DNA of 64,000 nucleotides, from the NCBI GenBank assembly GCA_017645305.1, contig JAGCPD010000054.1:1-64000 (forward strand), given 5' to 3'. Both the position numbers and the translations under genes were made by a program. The stretch is from Bacteroidaceae bacterium (GTDB lineage Bacteria; Bacteroidota; Bacteroidia; Bacteroidales; Bacteroidaceae). Of the stretch, positions 32,242 through 39,852 are shown in pieces; within the stretch, counting starts at the first letter, position 1, and the number at the start of each line of letters is the position of its first letter. Below the pieces are notes generated by a model. It worked only from the letters and a program-made list of their open reading frames with translations, was not told where the DNA came from and made no database searches.

Positions 32242-32249
32242 TACTTTTG
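32242..32249 (+). promoter_or_regulatory. -7 box for the two-gene secreted unit
   Basis: TACTTTTG, 30 bases before the ATG at 32279. It overlaps a GTG at 32249, which rules out that GTG as the start. No clear -33 box. Confidence 0.5.
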
Positions 32250-32278
32250 TGGCAGTAATAAATAAAAAACAAAATAAC

Positions 32279-32764
32279 ATGAACAGAACATTACGCAAAG
32301 TCATGCTGCTGCTCTTACTACTCACAGGCAGCACGTTATCATCGACTGCCGAATCGGTAAACGCGCTTATCGTGCAGCTGAAGAATGGGACAAAGACGAC
32401 ATTTTTCCTAAATCAGAAACCAGAAGTGCTGTTTAGAGGTACTAATCTGAAAGTAGTGTCCGAGTCATCACAGACCACCTACGCACTTTCCGACATTCTG
32501 CGCTTTACGTATGAAACTTATGACGACGAGGACCGCATCATTGGGGCTGTAAAGGATCCTACCGATATCAGTTTCAAAAATGGTGTACTCGTAATCAGCC
32601 AACTCCGGGAGGGTGCAGCAGTCAGCGTTTATACAACCGACGGAAAACTGCTGAAGCATCTTACGGCACAGAACAGGGGCACCTACCGCCTCAATCTCTC
32701 TACGCTTCCACAGGGAGTTTATCTCATTAAAGCCGACGATATCACCTACAAGATTACAAAGTGA
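32279..32764 (+). CDS. Small secreted protein with a T9SS-type C-terminal domain, 161 residues
   Basis: ATG 32279 gives a signal peptide (MNRTLRKVMLLLLLLTGSTL). Residues about 30-80 form strands (ALIVQLKNGTKTTFFLNQKP). The C-terminal part (ISFKNGVLVISQLREGAAVS, VYTTDGKLLKHL ... LPQGVYLIKADDITYKITK) is a T9SS type-A-like domain that makes up about half the protein. This 'almost only tail' build is unusual. The stop TGA overlaps an ATG of the next frame; the next protein shares the segment type FNAFFFSDIDRFAYSKID that resembles TYALSDILRFTYET here, so the two may work together. Confidence 0.7.
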   Translation: MNRTLRKVMLLLLLLTGSTLSSTAESVNALIVQLKNGTKTTFFLNQKPEVLFRGTNLKVVSESSQTTYALSDILRFTYETYDDEDRIIGAVKDPTDISFKNGVLVISQLREGAAVSVYTTDGKLLKHLTAQNRGTYRLNLSTLPQGVYLIKADDITYKITK

Positions 32765-32799
32765 TGGTTAAAAGTTTAAAAAGTGAAAGATTAGAAAAG

Positions 32800-35304
32800 A
32801 TGAAACAGAAAATACATTATATAAACCGATGCTGGCGAGCTGCATTGTTGCTCTTAATCTTCAATGCTCCATGTTCTATGTTCAATGAACTTCACGCCCA
32901 GGCTGAACAGGATGCACTCTTCATCTTCCGTAACGACGGACTGTTCAATGCCTTCTTCTTCTCAGATATCGACCGCTTTGCGTACAGCAAGATAGATACA
33001 CTCGGCGTGGAGCACAACGACTATGTGACACAGGAAATCCATGCGATGGACTCCGTCTTCCGCATCCCCCTCACTGCCATCGACTCCATCTCCTTCGTCA
33101 CGCCAGAGAACAAGCTGAGGGACGATGTGTTCCACATAAACCCGAAAATGTTCGATTACGCCTATAATGTCCAAGATGGGAGTTGGGTGGATGACGACGG
33201 TAAGGTGCATTATGAAATTGCCTTTAGGCTGCGCTGGGATACTCCTAAGGAACTGGTGATTCCTATGGAAGATGACCAGGCAGTCATATTTGATGGTTCA
33301 AACGAATACTTCCCCGAAGGCTTCGCCGGTATGGTGACAATGCGCTCGTTAGAAATGGAGCGATTTTATTGGTATTTGATTGAGCCTGTAGCCGACCCGT
33401 CAAGGTTCTACGACGTGCTGGTTGTGAAAGGCAGTTCGGCAGGCACGGAAGAAGGGAACCAAGTCAGACGCAAAAGCCCCGATGCCGACTGGAGCTACGA
33501 GTCGGCAAAACCCATCGAGTTCCCCGCCTTGAGCTTATCGGCGTCACTGCTCTCTGGCCAGCACAAGCTGACCGACGACCCGAACGCACCCATACAATTC
33601 ACGGTTGACGGCTCGGTTGACTTAAGCGCCCAACTGACATCGAAGGTCGATTTGCGCTGCTTCCTCTACATCAACGCACTCTGCAACCAGACACGCTACT
33701 ACCAGATTGCCAAGTTCGACAACGATTTAGACATGGGTCTGTCTGTCACAGGCGCCCTGACGGCACATGCCGACATCCCCTTCACCTTCGCCAAGGACAT
33801 TGTGAAGAACGGCCTGAAGCTGGCAGTCAAGGAGGGCGGCAAGAAACTCAGCGGAAAGATTGGCGGCTTTATGGTGGACTTCTCCTTCGGCCTCTTCGTG
33901 GAGGGACAGGCGACAGTCTCAGGCGGCTTCACCTGGTCCAACAAGCACAAGCTAAACACCATACTCCAGTTTGACAAGAAAGTCCTGTCGAAAGACTGGG
34001 AGTCCTTCTACCATTGGACTCTTAATAACCTCCGTGACACCACCTCCTGGAACTACAGCGGCGGCAAGTTTGGGCTCAGCACAGGCATCTACGGACAGGC
34101 AGAGGCTAAGCTTAATCTATTGGGTGTCAAGGCAGAATGTGCACTGCGTGCTGATGCCGGACTGAAATCAGAATTTGATGTACCCGTCTTTACGGAAGAT
34201 CAATTTAAGTCGCTCATCGAAACACCGAGTCTGTACACGTCACTCAACCACGACAATAATATCACCATCACCACGCCAGGCACCATCTCGTTCTCTGCCA
34301 CTTTCGGCAAATGGATATGGACGCCGAAGGTCAGTTTTTCGCTTGTGGAACCCATGTCGTGTGGCATCGTTCCCAACATCTTCGGGTTGACTTACAAGAA
34401 GGATACGAAAGAACCCTACCGCTTCACCTTCGAGTCGCCCGTCACGCGCAAACTGCTGCTACCGGATGACTGCGGATTTGCCGTCTTCAACGAGAAAGAC
34501 AGCCTCGTGGATGATTGGTGGTGGGAAATTCCCTATTGGGATGATAAAGTGTTCAAGAAGTACAGCCACGTCTTCGAGACACTCGACCCGCTCCCCGACA
34601 AGGCAACCTTCTATACCGTCCGTCCACAGATTGAGTACTTGAGACATCCCATATTGGTGGACAGGGTGGCGCAGGTAACAGTTGCCAAGGCAAACATCGA
34701 AATCAGCAAGAGAAAGCTCAACATTAACGAAAAACCAGGCTACGAGGAACTCACGTTCATTCCCAACATGAAGAACGTCGAAATAAAGTCCGACTCTGAG
34801 TGGCTCACCTTCTTCCGCGTGGACCACGAAGGCACACTTACCCTCTACTGGAACGCCCTGCCCGAGGGTGAGCAGTATCGTGTCGGCAATGTTTATGTCA
34901 CAGGCATGGACAAGGACAGCGTTGTGCTTGTGCGCGACACCATTGTCGTAGAACAAATGGAAAGCGGCTTCATCCCCATCAGACCCGGTATGGAGTTCCT
35001 CGGCACATGGGAGTATGGGAAAGAGGGCAGTAGCTACTATGTTGCCTACCGATTTGGTAGCGATGGTTCGTACTACAATATCTGGGATACCAACTCTGAG
35101 GTATATACAGAAACCGGCACATTCAGCATCATTAGCTACGACACATATAGTGAGGGCGACTATACCACTATTGTCAAGATTTTCATCAAATACAAGACTT
35201 CCACCGCACCCGATGTGGAGAAGACAAAAGAAATGACAGTAAAAATACGAAGGGACAATGGTAAGTTACAAAGTGGAGCAAACCTATACAAGCGTAAGGA
35301 ATAA
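32800..35304 (+). CDS. Large secreted protein with BACON-like and lipocalin-like C-terminal domains
   Basis: I prefer ATG 32800 (834 residues): it gives a compact signal peptide (MKQKIHYINRCWRAALLLLI ... ELHAQ). An ATG at 32764 overlapping the previous stop is the alternative. The signal peptide's c-region is encoded by an ATGTTCAATG-type repeat. The body is unassigned beta-rich sequence with a hydrophobic-Gly stretch (KLSGKIGGFMVDFSFGLFVE). About 650-745 resemble a BACON domain (IKSDSEWLTFFRVD ... YRVGNVYVTGMD). The last 85 residues (EFLGTWEYGKEGSSYYVAYR ...) look lipocalin-like. It ends 4 bases from the convergent gene with no terminator between. Function unknown; surface glycan contact is plausible. 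Confidence 0.65.
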   Translation: MKQKIHYINRCWRAALLLLIFNAPCSMFNELHAQAEQDALFIFRNDGLFNAFFFSDIDRFAYSKIDTLGVEHNDYVTQEIHAMDSVFRIPLTAIDSISFVTPENKLRDDVFHINPKMFDYAYNVQDGSWVDDDGKVHYEIAFRLRWDTPKELVIPMEDDQAVIFDGSNEYFPEGFAGMVTMRSLEMERFYWYLIEPVADPSRFYDVLVVKGSSAGTEEGNQVRRKSPDADWSYESAKPIEFPALSLSASLLSGQHKLTDDPNAPIQFTVDGSVDLSAQLTSKVDLRCFLYINALCNQTRYYQIAKFDNDLDMGLSVTGALTAHADIPFTFAKDIVKNGLKLAVKEGGKKLSGKIGGFMVDFSFGLFVEGQATVSGGFTWSNKHKLNTILQFDKKVLSKDWESFYHWTLNNLRDTTSWNYSGGKFGLSTGIYGQAEAKLNLLGVKAECALRADAGLKSEFDVPVFTEDQFKSLIETPSLYTSLNHDNNITITTPGTISFSATFGKWIWTPKVSFSLVEPMSCGIVPNIFGLTYKKDTKEPYRFTFESPVTRKLLLPDDCGFAVFNEKDSLVDDWWWEIPYWDDKVFKKYSHVFETLDPLPDKATFYTVRPQIEYLRHPILVDRVAQVTVAKANIEISKRKLNINEKPGYEELTFIPNMKNVEIKSDSEWLTFFRVDHEGTLTLYWNALPEGEQYRVGNVYVTGMDKDSVVLVRDTIVVEQMESGFIPIRPGMEFLGTWEYGKEGSSYYVAYRFGSDGSYYNIWDTNSEVYTETGTFSIISYDTYSEGDYTTIVKIFIKYKTSTAPDVEKTKEMTVKIRRDNGKLQSGANLYKRKE

Positions 35305-35308
35305 CGTC

Positions 35309-38011
35309 TTACTGGACTGCAATCTTTTTGCCGTTCATTATGTAGATTCCAGGCTTTAATTGTCCATTATCAATTTTCAATTGTCCATTGTTTAACCGCT
35401 GACCGGCGAGATTGTATATTTTTCCCTCGCTCACAAGATTCCTCTCTCTCACGGGAGAGGAGTCAGGGGTGAGGCCGTTTATTCCTGTGCTCAACTCGCC
35501 GGCCAGATACTTATCTACAAAGACCCTCATCCAGTAGCCGCCTACTACACTACGAGCCTGGAACATGGCCTGTCTGCCGCTCAGGACATCGTGATTATCG
35601 CTGACAGGTACACGCGATGCGGTCTCATTAATGTATTTCCAGAGCGTGTTAATCAGTTTCGTACGCTGTGATGCATTGTCTGCGAAACCCATTGCCCACA
35701 TCTGCCAGTCGCTCTTGCAGTAATTGCCCCGGCTGTCAAGTGGCAGGCCGAATGTCTGCATCCTGTTCATGTAATAGGTCATTTCGTTTGTACGTACATC
35801 CTTCATAAGGTCCCATCCCCATATCTTATCCCATACCAGATTATACTTGGTACTCCAGGTGGATGTGTTGGCACCGAAGTTGAGCAGATAGTGCTTGCCG
35901 CCGCTGGTAGTGTATGCGTTCTGCTTCCAAAAAGATACCATGTCCTCGGCTTTGGCTTTGTATTCGTCAGCCTTCTCGTTGTCACCCAACATACGGCATA
36001 TCTCGCTGTAGCTCATCACGCCCATGATAGCCTTTACTGCCAGGTTCGTGTTGCGTGCGCTGTGTCCCATAAAGTCATCGGTACAGAGCTGGTTGGCAGG
36101 GTCTTTACCGTTTTCCACCAGATAGTTTGCCCATTTGGTCATGTAGGGCAGGTACTTGCGCAGGTAGTCAAGGTCACCGTCCTCCGTAGCGATAATGGCA
36201 GCAAGCGTAAGCATGTTACCGCTCTGCTCCACAGGCATTGTGCTACCGCTGCCGTCAGCAGGATTGCCGTAGTGGTTGCCGTTGGCTATAGGATAGTGCC
36301 CCAGGTCGTGGTTAGGGAAATCGTAGTTCCATTTGCCCATGGCACAGTATTCAAAGACGGGTGTAATCATTGCCTTTGCCAATGCAGGAGAATATACCCA
36401 GTAGAGAGGCTGCGAAGGATAGGTCACGTCAAGCGTATTGATGAATCCGCCGGAATTGTTCTCGCGGCTCATGAACATCAGGTTGCCCTTTGCATCGGTA
36501 AAGAGCTTGTGGGCTGCATTGGTCTGCCGATAGACAGCCGCCAATATCTCTGCGTACTTAATACCGCCTACGGCATAACCGTCGTTATAGATTTTCCTAT
36601 CCACATCCCGGCATCGCAGCATGATGTCGTAGTAGTTCTCGTATAGGTCCTCAAAGCGTTTGGTAATGGTAGTCTTGCCGTTGCTTGCCCAGTAGCCCTT
36701 ACGGTTGGCACTGTGGTACTGGATAGAGAAAGTATCGTCGTAGCCAAACATGGCGAAGGAGCATTTGCCCGCGTTGTTTACGATGCCCAGACTGTCGTTA
36801 TAGACAATGCTGTAATAGGTGCCGCCGGGACTCGTTTTAGAAATGGTAGAACTGGTAACGGTACCTGTTGCGGCAAATTCGCGTAGCAAGGCATCGTGCT
36901 CACCGAGCCTTAGGTTGTGCCCCTCCTTCTGGTCGCTGAAGGCATAGACATATCCCCAGTCAATAAGGTCGTTGGTATGGGACAATACGCTTTGCGCTTG
37001 GTTACCCGCATAGAAGTACATATTGCCGTTTGAAATCTTGCGTCGTGTTGTCGTAGATTGCCCGGTGGTACGGACGGCCATCTCGGCACTTGTCTGCAGG
37101 AAAAGGCGCACATCATGCTCCTTGCCGTCGTTGGACTTTGCCTGATAAGAGATATAGGAGATGGGCGTGGAGAAAAGAACCAGGTCGTCCATCACCTGTG
37201 GCGTAGTAAAGACCACGTCCAGGTCTATGCCGCCGCACTTGAAGGTGTAGTAGGTGCTGGTAGCGGTGACGGTACACGACTGCTGTTGTGCTTCTTCCAG
37301 AACACTCAGATAGAGACCCATATCAACGTATGCGCCGCCGTAGGTGTTGTGGCAGTGGCATGAGATGACGTTGTTGCCCAGCCTGAGCAGACTCTTGTCA
37401 ATGCGTACCGCCGTACCAGACACGTCCCATGTCTCGCCAGTGCTGACAACCTGCGTGCCGTTGACATAGAGCTGGAAAAGGTCATCGTGCTTATACATTA
37501 TATAATATATAGCCTCATCGTTAATTTCATCGAGAGTGAAGCTACGGCGTACCCAGATATCCACATTACCGCCCTCCCATGTTGTCTTAACCGTTTTGTT
37601 GTAGCCGTCATCGCCGCCGCCCCAGGGAGACTCGCCGCTCTGCCAGCTGCTGTCATCATAATCGATAGCCGACCATGAACCGGAAGGCTTGCTGGTAACG
37701 TACTTGCCCGTCCAGGCCTTCTCGGCAGCCAGCGGACAGATGCCCTCCATACTTTCACCCATAAAGCGATAGGCTTTGTCATCCACAAAGACAGCTCCGT
37801 TCAGGGGCTTCTTCACACCGCTCCAGTGTGTGACACTGCCGTCGTACAGATGGTCGTACTTGCTCCAAAGGCAGAAGTAAGGATCTACCGTGATAAGCGG
37901 AACTGCCGGCAGACGTAATGCATTGGTATGTACTGGTGTAAATAAGTCACTTTCCTGCGCACTTGCATGCAGGGATAAAGTCAGTAAGAAAACGGTTAAT
38001 AACTTTCTCAT
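35309..38011 (-). CDS. Exported DUF4965/DUF5127/DUF1793 (glutaminase-A-like) six-hairpin enzyme
   Basis: The 900-residue protein has a signal peptide ending LHASA. The start (LRLPAVPLITVDPYFCLWSK, then DHLYDGSVTHWSGVKKPL) is the family's N-terminal domain. A jelly roll of about 130 residues (about 105-235, SWSAIDYDDSSWQSGESPWG) is inserted into it. The middle (SRENNSGGFINTLDVTYPSQ, PLYWVYSPALAKAM, EYCAMGKWNYDFPNHDLGHY) and the C-terminal toroid (NLVWDKIWGWDLM, RVPVSDNHDVLSGRQAMFQA) are typical. Some relatives are called glutaminase A, but in gut Bacteroidales the context is usually glycan breakdown. The T9SS-like tail (IYNLAGQRL ... GIYIMNGKKIAVQ) is preceded by a linker made from two repeat types. 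Confidence 0.85.
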   Translation of the reverse strand: MRKLLTVFLLTLSLHASAQESDLFTPVHTNALRLPAVPLITVDPYFCLWSKYDHLYDGSVTHWSGVKKPLNGAVFVDDKAYRFMGESMEGICPLAAEKAWTGKYVTSKPSGSWSAIDYDDSSWQSGESPWGGGDDGYNKTVKTTWEGGNVDIWVRRSFTLDEINDEAIYYIMYKHDDLFQLYVNGTQVVSTGETWDVSGTAVRIDKSLLRLGNNVISCHCHNTYGGAYVDMGLYLSVLEEAQQQSCTVTATSTYYTFKCGGIDLDVVFTTPQVMDDLVLFSTPISYISYQAKSNDGKEHDVRLFLQTSAEMAVRTTGQSTTTRRKISNGNMYFYAGNQAQSVLSHTNDLIDWGYVYAFSDQKEGHNLRLGEHDALLREFAATGTVTSSTISKTSPGGTYYSIVYNDSLGIVNNAGKCSFAMFGYDDTFSIQYHSANRKGYWASNGKTTITKRFEDLYENYYDIMLRCRDVDRKIYNDGYAVGGIKYAEILAAVYRQTNAAHKLFTDAKGNLMFMSRENNSGGFINTLDVTYPSQPLYWVYSPALAKAMITPVFEYCAMGKWNYDFPNHDLGHYPIANGNHYGNPADGSGSTMPVEQSGNMLTLAAIIATEDGDLDYLRKYLPYMTKWANYLVENGKDPANQLCTDDFMGHSARNTNLAVKAIMGVMSYSEICRMLGDNEKADEYKAKAEDMVSFWKQNAYTTSGGKHYLLNFGANTSTWSTKYNLVWDKIWGWDLMKDVRTNEMTYYMNRMQTFGLPLDSRGNYCKSDWQMWAMGFADNASQRTKLINTLWKYINETASRVPVSDNHDVLSGRQAMFQARSVVGGYWMRVFVDKYLAGELSTGINGLTPDSSPVRERNLVSEGKIYNLAGQRLNNGQLKIDNGQLKPGIYIMNGKKIAVQ

Positions 38012-38064
38012 TTCTCTAAATTATAATTATCCAAAAGAGCGTAATGGTGTTTTATTATCTTATG

Positions 38065-38096
38065 CAAAGGTACGCTTTATATAATTAACCACCAAA
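38065..38096 (-). promoter_or_regulatory. Promoter of the DUF4965-family gene
   Basis: The minus strand reads TTTG (38093-38096), 20 bases, TACCTTTG (38065-38072). Confidence 0.72.
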
Positions 38097-38753
38097 TAGA
38101 ATCATAACAAATTTGGCAATTTTAACTCCCAAGAGCGTAGCAAACTAACCTCTGTTTTAAATATCCACTTTATTCCCCATTACTAAAAATAACATTAAAC
38201 CGTTTAGGTAAAAATACTGACATTTTCTGTGCCTTGAATAATTCTCTGTTTCTAAATCCCTTTAACTATGCCTTAAAACGCAAAGGCCTTTCCTCATTTG
38301 CGGAACAGTAGAGGAAATTTTGCGCAACAGTAGTTCCACAAATGAGGAGCTACTGTTGCGTAGAATAAAGGTCGTATTAAAGATGGTAAATTACAGGCTT
38401 GTTTGTTAATCAAAAATCCTTACATTTCCTGACATTTTCTGCTGGTTGTAAGAGCAAACAATATTGATGCTTGATGCAAGCATTATTCTTGCGCTTTGCA
38501 AAAGCCAGTTTTGCAGCCTGTAAAAAACAATCTTGCACGTTGCAAAAGCCAGGCTTGCAAATACCCCCCGTTAGAAGGCTTCTGGGGCACATTCCGCTAT
38601 TCGTTGAACATTGACCATTGAGGATTGAGTGTTAAAGGGAAAATCCATGACATTGTTAAGCAAAAAAAAGGCAGCCTGAATAGCAATACCTTCGACACAA
38701 AAATCCACGTATTTTTCCTCTCGACCATTGCAACCGATTAGACATAAATCACT
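38097..38753. other. Gene-poor, repeat-rich stretch
   Basis: No convincing gene. It contains a GCGTAGC-type element (38120-38145), the second 44-bp ACAGTAG element, two TTGCAAAAGCCAG copies 44 bases apart (38496-38508, 38540-38552), and a GTTGAACATTGACCATTGAG tract near 38605. The 60-codon minus-strand frame at 38410-38592 translates these repeats and is not taken as a gene. Confidence 0.7.
38298..38367 (+). repeat. Second copy of the 44-bp ACAGTAG element, with an added inverted arm
   Basis: 38298-38341 matches 2380-2423. Here it is followed by CTACTGTTGCG, the exact inverse of CGCAACAGTAG, so 38322-38361 can fold into an 11-bp hairpin. GGCCTTT precedes it (38285-38291), whereas in the first copy the same word follows. 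Confidence 0.75.
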
Positions 38754-38936
38754 TTAAAAGAGATAAGATAGTCTTACACCAAGATACTTGAATGGTTCTG
38801 GTGTGCAGTAAACAAAATGACATCCAAGAGAAAAGTTCTTATGTACTTGAACTCCTAAAGTCAAGTTGATGCCAAAATGGTGAAAGACTTCGTTGAAAGA
38901 GTGTTTAGTTGTGTGTTCTGGATTATTCCCTGTTCT
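38754..38936 (-). pseudogene. Remnant C-terminus of an outer-membrane beta-barrel protein
   Basis: A minus-strand open segment of 60 codons, with a TAG directly upstream and no start codon, reads ...HHFGINLTLGVQVHKNFSLG, CHFVYCTPEPFKYLGVRLSY, LF and stop. The alternating pattern and the terminal aromatic residue fit the last strands of a PorT/OmpA-like barrel. Frames just upstream are broken by stops, so this is read as a decayed gene fragment. Confidence 0.5.
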
Positions 38937-39019
38937 CTATCTTTTGCACTAAACTACGGAGATAGGAATCAGACACATTCCGGCAGATAGTCGAATGCAA
39001 CCCTCATGCGCATATACTG

Positions 39020-39238
39020 CTATTGAGTGAACAATGTGCGGGCGTTATGCTTGGCCTTCCCTGAATGCAGTTCATTAAAAGCATTTGTAAGACTTTCCTT
39101 TACCATAGCTTCCTGGTGAACTTTTGCGGTCTTTTCCTCATCAAGGATTCTCTTCACAAGTGCTTTTCGTACCGTCTTTGTCTGACTTTGTATAAGTGTC
39201 CATAGGGCATCAATAGGAGAAATTCGGCTTGGGGACAC
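39020..39238 (-). CDS. Conserved small cytoplasmic protein, 72 residues
   Basis: The peptide (SPIDALWTLIQSQTKTVRKA, LVKRILDEEKTA, MVKESLTNAFNELHSGKAK) resembles a helical family common in Bacteroidales, often beside small toxin-like or DUF-type genes; members usually start near T-P-x-x-A-L/I-W. Here the C-terminus (NARTLFTQ) seems shorter than usual. A TATCTTTG on the minus strand (39289-39296) may be its -7 box, without a good -33. An antitoxin-like role has been suggested for such peptides in general, but nothing here proves it. Confidence 0.55.
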   Translation of the reverse strand: MSPSRISPIDALWTLIQSQTKTVRKALVKRILDEEKTAKVHQEAMVKESLTNAFNELHSGKAKHNARTLFTQ

Positions 39239-39484
39239 TGCTGCTTAATGTGATATCGTATTCATAGGATGAACATTTGTTTTCTGGGCAAAGATAGTGT
39301 TTTTCGTCAAATAAAGGAAACTATCTGGGGAAAGATTTGCTTAATCCCTTTGCTTTTTCTTTTGTTTTCTCTTTCAACTACTTCTTAATACAATTGTGTC
39401 CCCCTATGGGAAGCAAAAATCTTTTATTGCATTTTCTCAAAGTCAATATCAAGGGAACTTGGTATTTGAAAAGAGAATTTGGTT

Positions 39485-39715
39485 TCATTGGTAACGTGTA
39501 TGATAGGTTACTGTGTATGCGCTGTCACCTGGTGTGCAAAGTTGCACCAGAAAGTTACCAAGTCCATACTTGCGTTTTCCTTGATAATATGCTTCACCTA
39601 TGGTATCACATGCTCCTACGACATTGTTGCCTACAATCATAACATACTTTCCGTTGTATGTTGGCAGCAATTCCTCTTGATGGTCGAGGTAATACTTAAA
39701 TTCCTGGTCTAACAT
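39485..39715 (-). CDS. DUF5678-like small protein, 76 residues
   Basis: The sequence (EFKYYLDHQEELLPTYNGKY, VMIVGNNVVGACDTIGEAYY, QGKRKYGLGNFLVQLCTPG) matches my recollection of the DUF5678 family, in which a short alpha/beta fold ends near (L/F)-(I/V)-Q-x-C-x-P-G. Relatives are often beside a retropepsin-like aspartyl protease gene; no such gene is present here. It has a strong promoter at 39744-39774. Function unknown. Confidence 0.7.
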   Translation of the reverse strand: MLDQEFKYYLDHQEELLPTYNGKYVMIVGNNVVGACDTIGEAYYQGKRKYGLGNFLVQLCTPGDSAYTVTYHTRYQ

Positions 39716-39743
39716 AATCTCTTATCTTTCCCTGTTTTTGGTG

Positions 39744-39774
39744 CAAATATAACACATATTTCTGTTCGCACAAA
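39744..39774 (-). promoter_or_regulatory. Promoter of the DUF5678-like gene
   Basis: The minus strand reads TTTG (39771-39774), 19 bases, TATATTTG (39744-39751). Confidence 0.72.
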
Positions 39775-39815
39775 AAAAATCATAAAAAACTTTCGTTTTG
39801 ACGGATATTACCTCA

Positions 39816-39839
39816 GCATCCCGTAATGACAAAAGAAAA
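39816..39839. repeat. Gene-end direct repeat, copy 1
   Basis: GCATCCCGTAATGACAAAAG plus AAAA is identical to 43492-43515. The match extends weakly leftward (ATATTACC). Both copies lie just past the 3' end of a minus-strand exported-protein gene. Confidence 0.8.
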
Positions 39840-39852
39840 GGGTGTATATATA

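Noticed and set aside
32249..32278. GTG start at 32249 for the small secreted protein
   Set aside because: The GTG overlaps the last base of the -7 box TACTTTTG; ATG 32279 gives a clean signal peptide.
35891..36646. Open frame of 251 codons on the plus strand
   Set aside because: It is antisense to the DUF4965-family enzyme and has no domain or start signal.
38410..38592. Sixty-codon minus-strand frame with Cys-rich repeats
   Set aside because: It translates the TTGCAAAAGCCAG repeats; no promoter or recognised family.
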